In this document: piece by piece, positions 1 to 8,073 of the stretch
Layout of the letters: each line of letters begins with the position of its first letter
Numbering within the stretch: the first letter of the stretch is position 1
Source: Bacteroidota bacterium
GTDB lineage: Bacteria; Bacteroidota; Bacteroidia; Chitinophagales; UBA2359
Assembly: GCA_020631675.1 (NCBI GenBank)
Contig: JAHDGT010000003.1
Location: 1-29,980, forward strand
DNA: 29,980 nt
Direction: 5' to 3'
The notes under the pieces: generated by a model
What the model was told of the DNA's origin: nothing
The model's input: the letters and a program-made list of their open reading frames with translations, nothing else
The model's database searches: none
Position numbers and translations under genes: made by a program

Positions 1-1316
1 TTGGCACCGAACATTGCACCAATAGGCAGGCCGTTCTTACATTTACCCATAGGCAAACTGATCGCAGGTGCCCCCGTAGCATTTTGAACGATAGTGAAGA
101 CCGTATAGCTGTTCAAACGCATGACCGCAGCTACAATAGGTACATCCGTACCAAAATACCCCAGTTTAGGCACAGGGGAGGAGAGTGTCGGACTCAGTAC
201 AACATCGTATTTATCGGTTAACTGATCGTATTCTTCTACTAATTGTTTTTGAAGTCGTTTTCTCCACCCTGGAGATAGTTTACTTAGTCTTCCTCTATAA
301 GCGGCCAAATCTTTACTAAATGGTTCGATCAATTTGCCGTCGAAGCTCAAGCCTAAGGTGAATTTGCCGAAGGTGTTATTCAAGAAAGCCAATAAGGCGT
401 AGTAAGCCAAGAAATCAACCAATACATTTTCATTGTAGGGGTTGTCAATATAGCTTACTTCATGTCCTAAGTCCTCACATGCTTTTGCGGCTTGGTGCGT
501 GCTTTCGATCACTTCGGGGTGACTGTCTACCCCTGTTGGTCCTTGCGTGAATACCGCGATTTTCAATCGCTTTTTACTTGGGCCGCTAATGGCATCAATA
601 GGCGGTAGCTTAGAACGTTTATTGAACTTGTCGATCGCATGAAAGTAGTTGGCAGTGTCGCGTACCGTTCTACTAACAATACCAGAAGTAACAATGTCGA
701 TGGGTAGTCCCTTGGTCGGTGAGTTTTTATGTCTGCCACGAGTGGGTTTCAGTCCTACCAAGCCACAGCATGAAGCGGGTATTCTTGTAGAGCCACCTCC
801 ATCCATGGTGTGGGCAATGGGTACTACGCCAGCGGCAACCAATGCCGCCGCCCCACCAGATGACCCCCCGGTCGAATACGCTAGGTGATGTGGGTTTTTA
901 GTATCTCCATGTACTAAGGTCTCAGAAGCAGGTAAAAAGCCAAACTCGGATGTGGCACTTTTACCGATCACATAACAGCCCGTAGATAGAATCTGAGCTA
1001 CAATTGGATCACTTTTTCTAACGATCTTATTGCTTACTGCTCTAGAACCCATTCTACAAGGAAAACCTTTAACAGGAATAAGATCTTTGATGAAAAGGGG
1101 GACGCCGGAGAAAACCGCATCAGTGTTATACTTTCCTACTTCATAGTTGGCGGCTACGATAGCGTTTATACTGGGGTCGGCTTTTGCTATTCTTTCTTTG
1201 ACGCATTGAAGAACCTCTTTTGGCGTGAATTCCTTTCTTTTGATATGATCCGCAATAGCTGTGGCGTCCATATCTTTCAAAATACCAATGTCGAGAACAG
1301 AAAGCTTAGCACTCAT
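1..1316 (-). CDS. Amidase-signature (AS) family hydrolase, C-terminus beyond window
   Basis: Hydrolyses an amide (or related C-N) bond; the substrate cannot be read from sequence. Translating the minus strand from the ATG at 1316 gives an uninterrupted frame of 438 codons that leaves the window before a stop, so the gene is partial only because of the window edge. The Ser-cisSer-Lys triad of the AS family is present: Lys77 in the VPLFIKD context, the glycine/serine-rich GGSSGGAAA block at residues 150-158 (cis-Ser153), and the nucleophile Ser176 in DGGGSTRIP. A KPTRGR motif follows near residue 190, also typical of the family. There is no signal peptide, so it is probably cytoplasmic. It is transcribed away from the 1317-1453 spacer, in which no clear promoter was seen. 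Relatives include broad-specificity amidases and 6-aminohexanoate cyclic dimer hydrolase. Family assignment is secure; substrate is unknown. Confidence 0.93.
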   Translation of the reverse strand, partial: MSAKLSVLDIGILKDMDATAIADHIKRKEFTPKEVLQCVKERIAKADPSINAIVAANYEVGKYNTDAVFSGVPLFIKDLIPVKGFPCRMGSRAVSNKIVRKSDPIVAQILSTGCYVIGKSATSEFGFLPASETLVHGDTKNPHHLAYSTGGSSGGAAALVAAGVVPIAHTMDGGGSTRIPASCCGLVGLKPTRGRHKNSPTKGLPIDIVTSGIVSRTVRDTANYFHAIDKFNKRSKLPPIDAISGPSKKRLKIAVFTQGPTGVDSHPEVIESTHQAAKACEDLGHEVSYIDNPYNENVLVDFLAYYALLAFLNNTFGKFTLGLSFDGKLIEPFSKDLAAYRGRLSKLSPGWRKRLQKQLVEEYDQLTDKYDVVLSPTLSSPVPKLGYFGTDVPIVAAVMRLNSYTVFTIVQNATGAPAISLPMGKCKNGLPIGAMFGA

Positions 1317-1373
1317 TAGGAATAACTTTTAATTATCTTTAACTATTTCGCAATGTAATGATTTTCCTAATAG

Positions 1374-1385
1374 AATGCATGCATT
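1374..1385. repeat. 12-bp perfect palindrome in spacer upstream of the amidase
   Basis: AATGCATGCATT reads the same on both strands and lies 58 bp upstream of the amidase start and downstream of the minus-strand gene ending at 1454. It could be a dimeric regulator site. Nothing else in the 1317-1453 spacer was recognised. Confidence 0.25.
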
Positions 1386-1453
1386 GTAAATTTGTTTGTA
1401 CTATAATTTTGATGAAGTTTGTTTTGAGTGTTTTGTTATGCCGCTAAAGTCCC

Positions 1454-1948
1454 TTACTGTTCTAATAACTGATTGATCTGTTGCTTTTGTTCATCTATCC
1501 ATTGTAAAATAACGCTGGTCCAATGCTCATTGTATGATTTAGGGAACTCATTGATGATGGCTTTGAGCTGTTCGAACTTTTTGATGTTTTTGTGGTCGCG
1601 TTCGTGCTTGAAGTTGCTAACTATAGAACGAGTGAAATTGATACAAGATCGGAACTCATTCATAATGGGTGAGCTGGCATTTCTTTTCAAGATGTAGGTC
1701 AGCTTATTCACATCGCTATCTGCTAAGGTGTAGTTCTCTGCGGAGAGATTGGCGAAGCATTGTAAGAGTAGTAAAATGATGCTTTCTTTATCGTTCACAT
1801 TGGGTTTTTGCGCTAATCCAAAGCGGAAACATAGGTTGGTTACTCTTTCATAGGCTTTAAAATGAAATAGGCAAACACATAAACAGAGGTATAAAAAGGA
1901 TAAACCTGCGGTTTCATCTGTTTTACGATAAATAGGTTTCTGCCGCAT
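1454..1948 (-). CDS. C-terminal part of a frame-split helical protein of unknown function
   Basis: This 164-residue frame begins at an ATG (1948) that lies inside the end of the 1923-2951 frame, and the two overlap by 26 bp in a +1 relationship. It is rich in Leu, Lys, Phe and Asn and has no recognised motif; composition suggests an all-helical, TPR-like fold. The first residues after the junction (YRKTDETAGLSFLYLC) read as a natural continuation of the upstream protein (DAAETYLS), so the two frames were probably one protein of roughly 490-500 residues. An independent second gene started by translational coupling is the alternative. At the junction, loss of five bases from a duplicated TCGTA would explain the change of frame, but this is speculation. 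Confidence 0.5.
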   Translation of the reverse strand: MRQKPIYRKTDETAGLSFLYLCLCVCLFHFKAYERVTNLCFRFGLAQKPNVNDKESIILLLLQCFANLSAENYTLADSDVNKLTYILKRNASSPIMNEFRSCINFTRSIVSNFKHERDHKNIKKFEQLKAIINEFPKSYNEHWTSVILQWIDEQKQQINQLLEQ

Positions 1949-2951
1949 CACTTATATCTAAACCAATTTTGTATTCCTTATTGACAACAGCATATTTAAG
2001 TAGAGCATAAAAATAAGTGGATTGATAGTCTTCCTCTTCAGTATAGTGGTCAAGTAGGTCAACTTTGGTTTTGAATAAGTTCAGATATTCATGCACTTTG
2101 TCCAGCTCCCCCTTGGCTATGGAAATGTCGATCAGATTTTCGAAGATGCAGAGCTGAATTTCTTTGCCTTGTTCGCTATGATCATTCTCATACTGCTTTC
2201 GAATAGGTTCGATTTTTTGCAGATTTAAATCGAAATCTTTCGTGATCCTACATAAGTAGTTTAAGCCTAAAATTACATATGGAATAGAGTTGGGCGTCTT
2301 GAAAGTATAGTCGGGTTTCAAGAAGGGGGAATTGGCCAATAATGCCTTTGCTGATAAGGTGATATTAGGATCTGCACTATCGGATGAAAGGAGTTCTACG
2401 GCTTCACTATTGAATACTAACGCATCTGATTCTTCTTTTAATAATTCACTTAGTCTTTGTCGCTCTCTAGCAAGTGCCAATGATGTTTTAGAAGAATCGT
2501 AAGCCAAAAACTTGGGATTGACTCTGTTGTGTGCCTCCACACAGTTAGATACTAATTGGACGGTCAGATTCGATTGGTGTTTTTCGTGGGTTTTGAGCTG
2601 CTGTACTTCTTCTAAAGCAGCTTGTTTGTTGTTTTTCGTACCCTGATAAATGGCTCTGAGTAAACCATAAAATGGATGCAACTGCTGTTGATTTCTTTGG
2701 TGAAAAACCAGAAAATCAACTATTTCTTGATAGAGTTTTGACTTTTGACTTTCAAAGTTGTTGGCTAAGTTCGTTGAAGCGAAGTGTTTTTTTAATGCTA
2801 CTGCATTGGAGATTTCATGCTTTAAGATCGCTTCATAAATGGCATAATAAGGGCGGGTGACAGTGTCAGTAGGGCGATTGAGATAAGCTGTGAAAGCTGC
2901 CTTTTCTGCATCTGTCATGGTACTGATGAACGATAATAGGAGGTCAGACAT
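1923..2951 (-). CDS. N-terminal part of a frame-split helical protein of unknown function
   Basis: The frame has 342 codons from an ATG at 2951. It begins MSDLLLSFISTMTDAEKAAF, has no signal peptide or membrane segment, and is rich in charged helical stretches, consistent with a cytoplasmic alpha-solenoid (TPR-like) protein. No catalytic motif is visible and I do not recognise a function. It stops abruptly with TAA in a place where the +1 frame continues as plausible protein (see the 1454-1948 entry), so it is likely the larger part of a gene broken by a small indel, or of one carrying a sequencing error. The 2952-3120 spacer upstream shows no clear promoter and is followed by repeat copy 1. 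Confidence 0.6.
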   Translation of the reverse strand: MSDLLLSFISTMTDAEKAAFTAYLNRPTDTVTRPYYAIYEAILKHEISNAVALKKHFASTNLANNFESQKSKLYQEIVDFLVFHQRNQQQLHPFYGLLRAIYQGTKNNKQAALEEVQQLKTHEKHQSNLTVQLVSNCVEAHNRVNPKFLAYDSSKTSLALARERQRLSELLKEESDALVFNSEAVELLSSDSADPNITLSAKALLANSPFLKPDYTFKTPNSIPYVILGLNYLCRITKDFDLNLQKIEPIRKQYENDHSEQGKEIQLCIFENLIDISIAKGELDKVHEYLNLFKTKVDLLDHYTEEEDYQSTYFYALLKYAVVNKEYKIGLDISDAAETYLS

Positions 2952-3120
2952 GGCGGGGGTATGTTATTGGTGTTTAAGTTTTGTCTATAGGTTTGGGGTC
3001 TATTTGTGATTGATGAATTGAGGAAACCCAATTTAAAGTATCGAGTGCTAAGATTTGCTCTATATACCTTGCTATTGAGTTGCTTAGGCATTTAAACGAC
3101 AATAGAACCAGCTTTCAGTC

Positions 3121-3384
3121 TTGGGCCACAGCAGGGATAGGAGCGGTATGAGGTAGCCCCAAAAGCGACTGAGCGGCGGGCTGGCGGGGCGGCCCAGAGG
3201 TAGCCACCGCCAGCCCTGCCAGCGAAGCGATTTTGGGGTTGCCGAATTTAGTGGATAGCCCGGACCCGCAGTAAAAAGCTGGCATTTTACTAGAACCGAT
3301 TTATTGTCATAGAGAAAATTCATGAATTTTCTCTACTCTATTTCCCGACGAAGCTATTCCAGCTTTTTATTGCGGGTGCTGCCC
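3121..3384 (-). repeat. Structured dispersed element, copy 1
   Basis: Read on the minus strand this has the same block order as the copies at 13605 and 22827: a GGGC/AGCA end, a CCCGCAATAAAAAGC arm (3359-3377), its partner arm (3264-3282), GGGCTATCC, a second helix capped by TGGCTACCTCTGGGCCGCC, CTCCTATCCC, and a TGCT/GCCC end. The first helix pairs over 19 positions with a single A/G transition. The second has outer pair CCCCAAAA/TTTTGGGG (3231-3238 with 3157-3164) and inner pair GGGCTGGCGG/CCGCCAGCCC (3207-3216 with 3178-3187). These stem sequences differ completely from copies 2 and 3 but still pair perfectly. Instead of the heptad array found in the other copies, the first-helix loop holds a 26-bp perfect palindrome at 3310-3335. 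The element fills most of the 514-bp gap between divergent genes. Confidence 0.85.
3310..3335. repeat. 26-bp perfect palindrome inside repeat copy 1
   Basis: The sequence is perfectly self-complementary, centred on ATTCATGAAT and flanked by A/T- and GA/CT-rich arms ending TAGAG and CTCTA. It sits in the loop of the first helix of copy 1, at the place where copies 2-4 carry five 7-bp tandem units. It could extrude as a hairpin or bind a dimeric protein. Confidence 0.8.
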
Positions 3385-3430
3385 TATTAATGTTTAGTTA
3401 AAACAACATCAAGAATTAGTCAGAATTGAC

Positions 3431-3438
3431 TATTTTTG
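3431..3438 (+). promoter_or_regulatory. Possible Bacteroidota -7 box (TATTTTTG)
   Basis: TATTTTTG matches the TAnnTTTG consensus of the primary Bacteroidota sigma factor and lies 28 bp before the ATG at 3466. No convincing TTG -33 box is present at the expected distance, so support is weak. If it is real, transcription would begin near 3445, which rules out the upstream TTG codon at 3436 as the carboxylase start. Confidence 0.3.
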
Positions 3439-3465
3439 TTGCTGTTATCAACAAATCCTGTTTTT

Positions 3466-5070
3466 ATGGGAAGATTAAGATCCAAGGTGAATGTGAATAG
3501 TGCTGCTGCGCAAGCGAACCGAGAGGAAATGCTGGCATTGCTTGCCGACTTGGCAAAACATATGGAAGCATCGCGCTTTCAGGGTAAGGAGAAGCATATC
3601 GCGAAGGCTCGAAAACGCGATAAGCTATTGGCCAGAGAACGATTGGAGTTGGTGCTGGATCAAGACAGTCCGTTTTTAGAGCTGCTGCCTTTAGCAGGCT
3701 TGAAAAACAAAAAGGGTTTTGGTGCTGGAGGGACTTGTGTATCTGGTATTGGTTTGGTGCAAGGCAAGTTGTGCATGATCAACTCTAATGTGGGCACGAG
3801 AAAGGGAGGTTCAATTGATTATCCGACGATGGCGAAGAGTTTGCGGATCAATCAGATCACCTTGGAGAACAGTTTGCCTACGATCAATTTAGTGGAAAGC
3901 GGTGGGGCGAATTTACCGGATCAAGCGAAGATCTTCAATTATGGCGGACGTTCTTTTAGAGATATTACCCAGCGATCCAAGGAGGGTTTGACGACCATCT
4001 CTATTGTTTTCGGCAATGCGACCGCAGGTGGTGCTTATATACCCGGTATGTCTGATTTTTCGATTTTTCAAAAGCAATCGGCCAAGGTGTTTTTAGCGGG
4101 ACCTCCGCTGGTGAAAATGGCGACCAATGAGATCGCGACAGATGAAGAACTAGGAGGTGCGGAAATGCACGCGACCGTTTCAGGTGTAAGTGATTACTTA
4201 GCGGAAGATGAGTACGATGGTATACGTATTGCTCGTGAGATCATGCGCTATGTAAAGGTGAGCATTCCGCAATGCATACCAGATCAGGAAAATATAAAAG
4301 AGCCTTTGTTTGATCCGGAGGAAATTTTAAATGTGGTATCCGTAAATACCAAAACGCCTTTTGATGTACGGGAGCTGATCATGCGCATAGTGGATGGCTC
4401 AGATTTTTCAGAATTCAAGTCGGGCTATGGGGCGACTTTGGTAACGGGTTTCACGCATTTACATGGCTACAAGCTGGGTATAATTGCGAATAATGGCGTG
4501 ATCTTTTCTGAATCGGCGAATAAAGGGGCGCAGTTTATTCAGCTGTGTAATAAGAATGATATTCCGATTCTGTTCATTCACAATACCACCGGTTATATGG
4601 TGGGTAAAGCCTACGAAGAAGGAGGGATTATTAAAAATGGAGCGAAGCTGATCAATGCGGTATCTAATAGTACCGTTCCTCATCTGACTTTAATGGTGGG
4701 TAACTCTTATGGGGCAGGTAATTATGGCATGAATGGACGATCCTATGATCCCCGTTTTCTGTTTACTTACCCCAATGCCAAGATCGGGGTGATGGGTTCG
4801 GAGCAATTGGCGGGGGTGATGGAGATCATACAACGTGGGACAGCGAAGAAACATGGTATTCCTTACGATGAGAAACAAGGGGAAATGCTGAAGATGATGT
4901 TGATACAAGAAGCAGAATCTAAATCATCGGCTTGGTACTCTAGTAGCGAGCTGTGGGACGATGGGGTGATCGACCCAAGAGAAACGAGAAATTATTTGGG
5001 ATTTGCCTTGGCGGTGGTGTACAATCAGCGCATTGAGGGCACAGAAGGCTATGGGGTATGGAGACACTAA
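3466..5070 (+). CDS. Acyl-CoA carboxylase, carboxyltransferase (beta) subunit
   Basis: Transfers the carboxyl group from carboxybiotin to an acyl-CoA, working with the biotin carboxylase subunit encoded next. The protein has 534 residues, the usual length for methylcrotonyl-/propionyl-CoA carboxylase beta subunits. The two crotonase-fold halves are visible: VESGGANLPDQ (143-153), GNATAGGAYIPGMSD (183-197) and GPPLVKMATNE (212-222) in the first; HNTTGYMVG, GNSYGAGNYGMNGRSYDP and GVMGSEQLAGVME in the second. The overall pattern is closest to methylcrotonyl-/geranyl-CoA carboxylases, but the substrate is not provable here. The frame is open from a TTG at 3436; the first ATG (3466) gives the family-like N-terminus MGRLRSKVN and is preferred. 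The stop overlaps the start of the next gene by 13 bp, implying co-translation. Confidence 0.93.
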   Translation: MGRLRSKVNVNSAAAQANREEMLALLADLAKHMEASRFQGKEKHIAKARKRDKLLARERLELVLDQDSPFLELLPLAGLKNKKGFGAGGTCVSGIGLVQGKLCMINSNVGTRKGGSIDYPTMAKSLRINQITLENSLPTINLVESGGANLPDQAKIFNYGGRSFRDITQRSKEGLTTISIVFGNATAGGAYIPGMSDFSIFQKQSAKVFLAGPPLVKMATNEIATDEELGGAEMHATVSGVSDYLAEDEYDGIRIAREIMRYVKVSIPQCIPDQENIKEPLFDPEEILNVVSVNTKTPFDVRELIMRIVDGSDFSEFKSGYGATLVTGFTHLHGYKLGIIANNGVIFSESANKGAQFIQLCNKNDIPILFIHNTTGYMVGKAYEEGGIIKNGAKLINAVSNSTVPHLTLMVGNSYGAGNYGMNGRSYDPRFLFTYPNAKIGVMGSEQLAGVMEIIQRGTAKKHGIPYDEKQGEMLKMMLIQEAESKSSAWYSSSELWDDGVIDPRETRNYLGFALAVVYNQRIEGTEGYGVWRH

Positions 5071-7037
5071 GCATTAACAGCCTGATGATCGCGAATAGGG
5101 GAGAGATCGCCTCCCGCATCATTCGCACTTGCAGGAAAATGGGGATCAGAAGTATCGCGGTCTATTCAGATGCGGATCGTGAGCTGCCTTATGTGGCGGA
5201 GGCGGATTTGGCACTTGGATTGGGTGAGCCTGCTCCTTCGGCTTCTTATTTGAATCAGGATAAATTATTCGCCTTAGCCAAAGCGCATGGGGTGGATGCG
5301 ATACATCCGGGCTATGGCTTCTTATCGGAAAATGCTGGATTCGCAAAACGCTGCGCGGAGGAAGGTATTTGCTTTGTTGGTCCGAACCCACAAGCCATAC
5401 AAGCGATGGGCTCGAAGTCGTCCGCGAAAGCATTGATGGAGGAGCATGGCGTCCCTACTATTCCGGGTTATAGAGGAGAAGACCAAAGTTTAGATAGACT
5501 GACAACAGAAGCTTTGCAGATAGGTTTTCCACTATTGTTGAAGGCAAGTGCTGGGGGTGGGGGTAAAGGTATGCGTATTGTTGACGAAGAAAGTAAACTG
5601 AGTGATGCGATAGCTGCTGCTAAAAGAGAAGCGAATAACGCTTTTGGCGATGATGAATTGATCATTGAAAAATACATTGCCAAAGGCCGGCATATTGAGT
5701 TTCAGATCTTCGGAGATAAGCTGGGCAATGCGATACATGTATTAGAAAGGGAATGCACGATACAAAGACGCTATCAGAAGGTAGTAGAAGAAAGTCCGTC
5801 ACCGATCATGAGCGAGGAACTGCGTGCGGAGATGGGTGCTTCAGCAGTAGCAGCAGCTAAGGCCTTGAACTACGATAATGCGGGTACAGTAGAGTTCATT
5901 TATGATGATCTTACAGGTGACTATTATTTCTTAGAGGTAAACACCCGTTTACAGGTAGAGCATCCGGTAACAGAGGAAATTACTGGTTTGGACTTGGTGG
6001 AGCTGCAAATACAAGTAGCGCAAGCTTTGCCTTTGGGAATAGCACAGGATGATGTTGTTGGCAATGGCTATGCCGTTGAGGTGCGCTTGTACGCGGAGGA
6101 TGCTTCTAATGACTTCATGCCTGTATCTGGCACGATCCAACGTTTTGAATTGCCAGAAGTTGCTGGCTTAAGAGTGGAAAGTGCGATTGAAGCAGGCTCG
6201 ACGATCTCAGTCTATTATGACCCCATGATCGCGAAGCTGATCGTACATGATGTGAACCGAGCCAGTGCCTTACGGAAGATGCGCTATGTATTACAACAGA
6301 TGCGTTGCTTGGGCATGACCACCAATCAGGATTTCTTGGTGCACCTTTTCCAGCAAGATGATTTCTTAGCCGGGCAGTACGATACCCATTATATAGCCGA
6401 GAAAATCAACTTATCGGACATCTCGGCATCAAGCAATGCAGATCAGGCATTGGCGAGCATCGCGGCTTGTTTATACGCTTGGCAAAAACGACAAGCAAAG
6501 CGTAGTGTATTAGCAGGGATACCATCCGGCTGGCGCAATAACTTTTACCAACACCAAATAGAAAAGTATACAGTTGGAGAGGAGGAGATGCTACTAGGCT
6601 ACCGATACGATAAAGGGCGCTTTAACTTTTTAATAGGAGAGGAGGTGTATGCTGTGAAACTGATGCGTACTACAGAAAATGGTTTGAGCTATGAAGTGAA
6701 TGGCGTATTGAGAACAGTGGAAGTATTTGAACAGGAAGGAGCGTATACTGTACATCATGCCAGCTTTGGTAGCATTCAACTAAGCAAGCAAGATCGTTTA
6801 CCAAGAAAGCACTTAGAAGAAGAACAAGGAGGCTATATTTCTCCCATGCCATCACAAGTGATTCAATTGCTGGTGGAAGAAGGTGAAGCAGTAGTAAAAG
6901 GACAAGGCTTGATCGTATTGTCTTCTATGAAGATGGAGAATACGATTTATGCGGAGGAAGCAGGTACAGTTGCAGAGATTTATGTTAGCGCACAGCAGAA
7001 TATAGCCGCAGGTTTTACGCTGTTAAAAATAGAATAA
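5058..7037 (+). CDS. Biotin carboxylase / biotin carboxyl carrier protein (alpha) subunit of acyl-CoA carboxylase
   Basis: Carboxylates its own biotin using ATP and bicarbonate and feeds the carboxyltransferase encoded just upstream. The 659-residue protein has the N-terminal biotin carboxylase fold (MIANRGEIASR at 10-20; HPGYGFLSENA near 83-93), the ATP-grasp glycine loop GGGGKGM (166-172), RECTIQRRYQKVVEE (231-245) and the active-site EVNTRLQVEHPVTE (293-306). A middle linker region follows, then a C-terminal biotinyl domain with SSMKMEN, where Lys625 is the expected biotinylation site. Most acyl-CoA carboxylases have AMKMEN or AMKMEH; the Ser is a small deviation. The start overlaps the preceding gene by 13 bp, so the two subunits form an operon. 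Cytoplasmic. The substrate is probably a branched or short-chain acyl-CoA, by analogy with leucine or propionate catabolism. Confidence 0.95.
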   Translation: METLSINSLMIANRGEIASRIIRTCRKMGIRSIAVYSDADRELPYVAEADLALGLGEPAPSASYLNQDKLFALAKAHGVDAIHPGYGFLSENAGFAKRCAEEGICFVGPNPQAIQAMGSKSSAKALMEEHGVPTIPGYRGEDQSLDRLTTEALQIGFPLLLKASAGGGGKGMRIVDEESKLSDAIAAAKREANNAFGDDELIIEKYIAKGRHIEFQIFGDKLGNAIHVLERECTIQRRYQKVVEESPSPIMSEELRAEMGASAVAAAKALNYDNAGTVEFIYDDLTGDYYFLEVNTRLQVEHPVTEEITGLDLVELQIQVAQALPLGIAQDDVVGNGYAVEVRLYAEDASNDFMPVSGTIQRFELPEVAGLRVESAIEAGSTISVYYDPMIAKLIVHDVNRASALRKMRYVLQQMRCLGMTTNQDFLVHLFQQDDFLAGQYDTHYIAEKINLSDISASSNADQALASIAACLYAWQKRQAKRSVLAGIPSGWRNNFYQHQIEKYTVGEEEMLLGYRYDKGRFNFLIGEEVYAVKLMRTTENGLSYEVNGVLRTVEVFEQEGAYTVHHASFGSIQLSKQDRLPRKHLEEEQGGYISPMPSQVIQLLVEEGEAVVKGQGLIVLSSMKMENTIYAEEAGTVAEIYVSAQQNIAAGFTLLKIE

Positions 7038-7039
7038 AT

Positions 7040-7074
7040 AAGACATAAGATACAAGACGTAAGACATAAGATTT
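7040..7074. repeat. Stand-alone array of five tandem heptads
   Basis: Five contiguous 7-bp units with consensus AAGA(C/T)NN start 3 bp after the carboxylase stop codon. The complement, NN(G/A)TCTT, resembles the GTCTCNN heptads found in the first-helix loop of repeat copies 2-4, and the unit number is the same. This suggests a common origin or function. The 7-bp period makes it unlikely to be coding or a protein-site array with helical phasing (10.5 bp). Confidence 0.75.
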
Positions 7075-7145
7075 CGTGCTTACGCTGAAGTGTTTATGTA
7101 ACGAACCAACATTGACTGTGTGGTTATTTGACCAAGTATTTGATC

Positions 7146-8012
7146 ATGAGCAGAAAAGATAAGATCATCGTTTCGGCGGCCTTGACGGGTGCGGCGACCA
7201 ACCGTTCCCACTGTCCGCATATACCCTATACCCCCATAGAGATCGCTGAAGAAGCGGAACGAGCCGTTAATGCGGGGGCGAGCATCGTTCACATACACGC
7301 ACGCGAAGACAATGGCGTACCCAGTTGGCGTACGGAAGTTTTTGAAGCCATACAAAGAGAAGTACGCGCTCGTTGCCCGAATGTGATCATTAACTATTCT
7401 ACAGGAGCGATCGGCTTGAGCGTAGCGGAAAGGATCAAACACCTGCCTGCCACAAAACCTGAAATGGCCGCTTTTAATATGGGGAGTATGAACTACGCCA
7501 TCTTCTCTAAACGTGCCAAGCAGTTCTTTTGGAACGGGGTATTCGAGAACTCTTTCGATACCATGATGGCAGTGGTCAAAAGCATGAATGAAAATGGTAT
7601 TTGTCCGGAAATGGAGTGCTTTGATACAGGGCACATACGCAATGCCGAGCCATTGCGTACAATGGGCTTGATACCCGATAATGCCTGCTACAGCTTGGTG
7701 ATGGGGGTATTAGGAGGTATTCCCGCCACACCGGAAAACCTTATCCACCAGATCAAACAAGTACCCGAAGGGGCCTTTTGGCAGTCTATCGTGATCAGTA
7801 GAAAGCAGTGGCAATTGACCGCCTTAGCTGCTATGATGGGCGGTAACATCAGAGTAGGTTTAGAGGATAACTTCTACCTGCCGAATAATGAAATGGCGAA
7901 ATCTAATGGCGAACTGATAGAAGAAGCCGTTAACTTAGCCAGAATGATGGGTCGGGAGATCGCCAGCATTGAAGAGACACGAGCCATGATCGGTATAGAT
8001 AGAGTGAGTTGA
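7146..8012 (+). CDS. Beta-keto acid cleavage enzyme (BKACE / Kce family)
   Basis: BKACE proteins (DUF849) condense a beta-keto acid with acetyl-CoA to give acetoacetate and a new CoA ester, using a divalent metal. Family signs are the N-terminal VSAALTGAATNRS, the metal-binding HIHAR motif (His49, His51), the NYSTGAIG loop and the C-terminal GNIRVGLEDN containing the conserved metal-ligand Glu. The length of 288 residues is normal for the family. The frame is open from TTG 7128, but the ATG at 7146 gives the usual N-terminus. It follows the carboxylase subunits on the same strand after 108 bp that include the heptad array, and probably belongs to the same acyl-CoA pathway. The exact beta-keto acid is not predictable; 3-keto-5-aminohexanoate (lysine fermentation) is only one of many known substrates. 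Confidence 0.9.
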   Translation: MSRKDKIIVSAALTGAATNRSHCPHIPYTPIEIAEEAERAVNAGASIVHIHAREDNGVPSWRTEVFEAIQREVRARCPNVIINYSTGAIGLSVAERIKHLPATKPEMAAFNMGSMNYAIFSKRAKQFFWNGVFENSFDTMMAVVKSMNENGICPEMECFDTGHIRNAEPLRTMGLIPDNACYSLVMGVLGGIPATPENLIHQIKQVPEGAFWQSIVISRKQWQLTALAAMMGGNIRVGLEDNFYLPNNEMAKSNGELIEEAVNLARMMGREIASIEETRAMIGIDRVS

Positions 8013-8036
8013 TGAATGTATACGTATAGTTCATTG

Positions 8037-8044
8037 TATATTTG
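8037..8044 (+). promoter_or_regulatory. Probable -7 promoter box (TATATTTG)
   Basis: TATATTTG fits TAnnTTTG exactly and lies 29 bp before the ATG at 8074. A TTG at 8009-8011 is 25 bp upstream, slightly longer than the usual 19-23. It supports the 8074 start over the GTG at 8044 and suggests the following gene has its own promoter. Confidence 0.4.
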
Positions 8045-8073
8045 TGGACTATTTCATCCAAACTTCCCATGTT

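Noticed and set aside
649..888. 79-codon plus-strand frame
   Set aside because: Antisense to the active-site region of the amidase, whose minus-strand frame is intact with all catalytic residues.
1923..1951. Programmed ribosomal frameshift
   Set aside because: No slippery heptamer or downstream structure was evident; a small indel in a short duplication is simpler.
3084..3323. 79-codon minus-strand frame in the repeat region
   Set aside because: It is the translation of repeat copy 1. The same RWLPLGRP string appears in a frame of copy 2, so it reflects conserved nucleic-acid structure, not protein.
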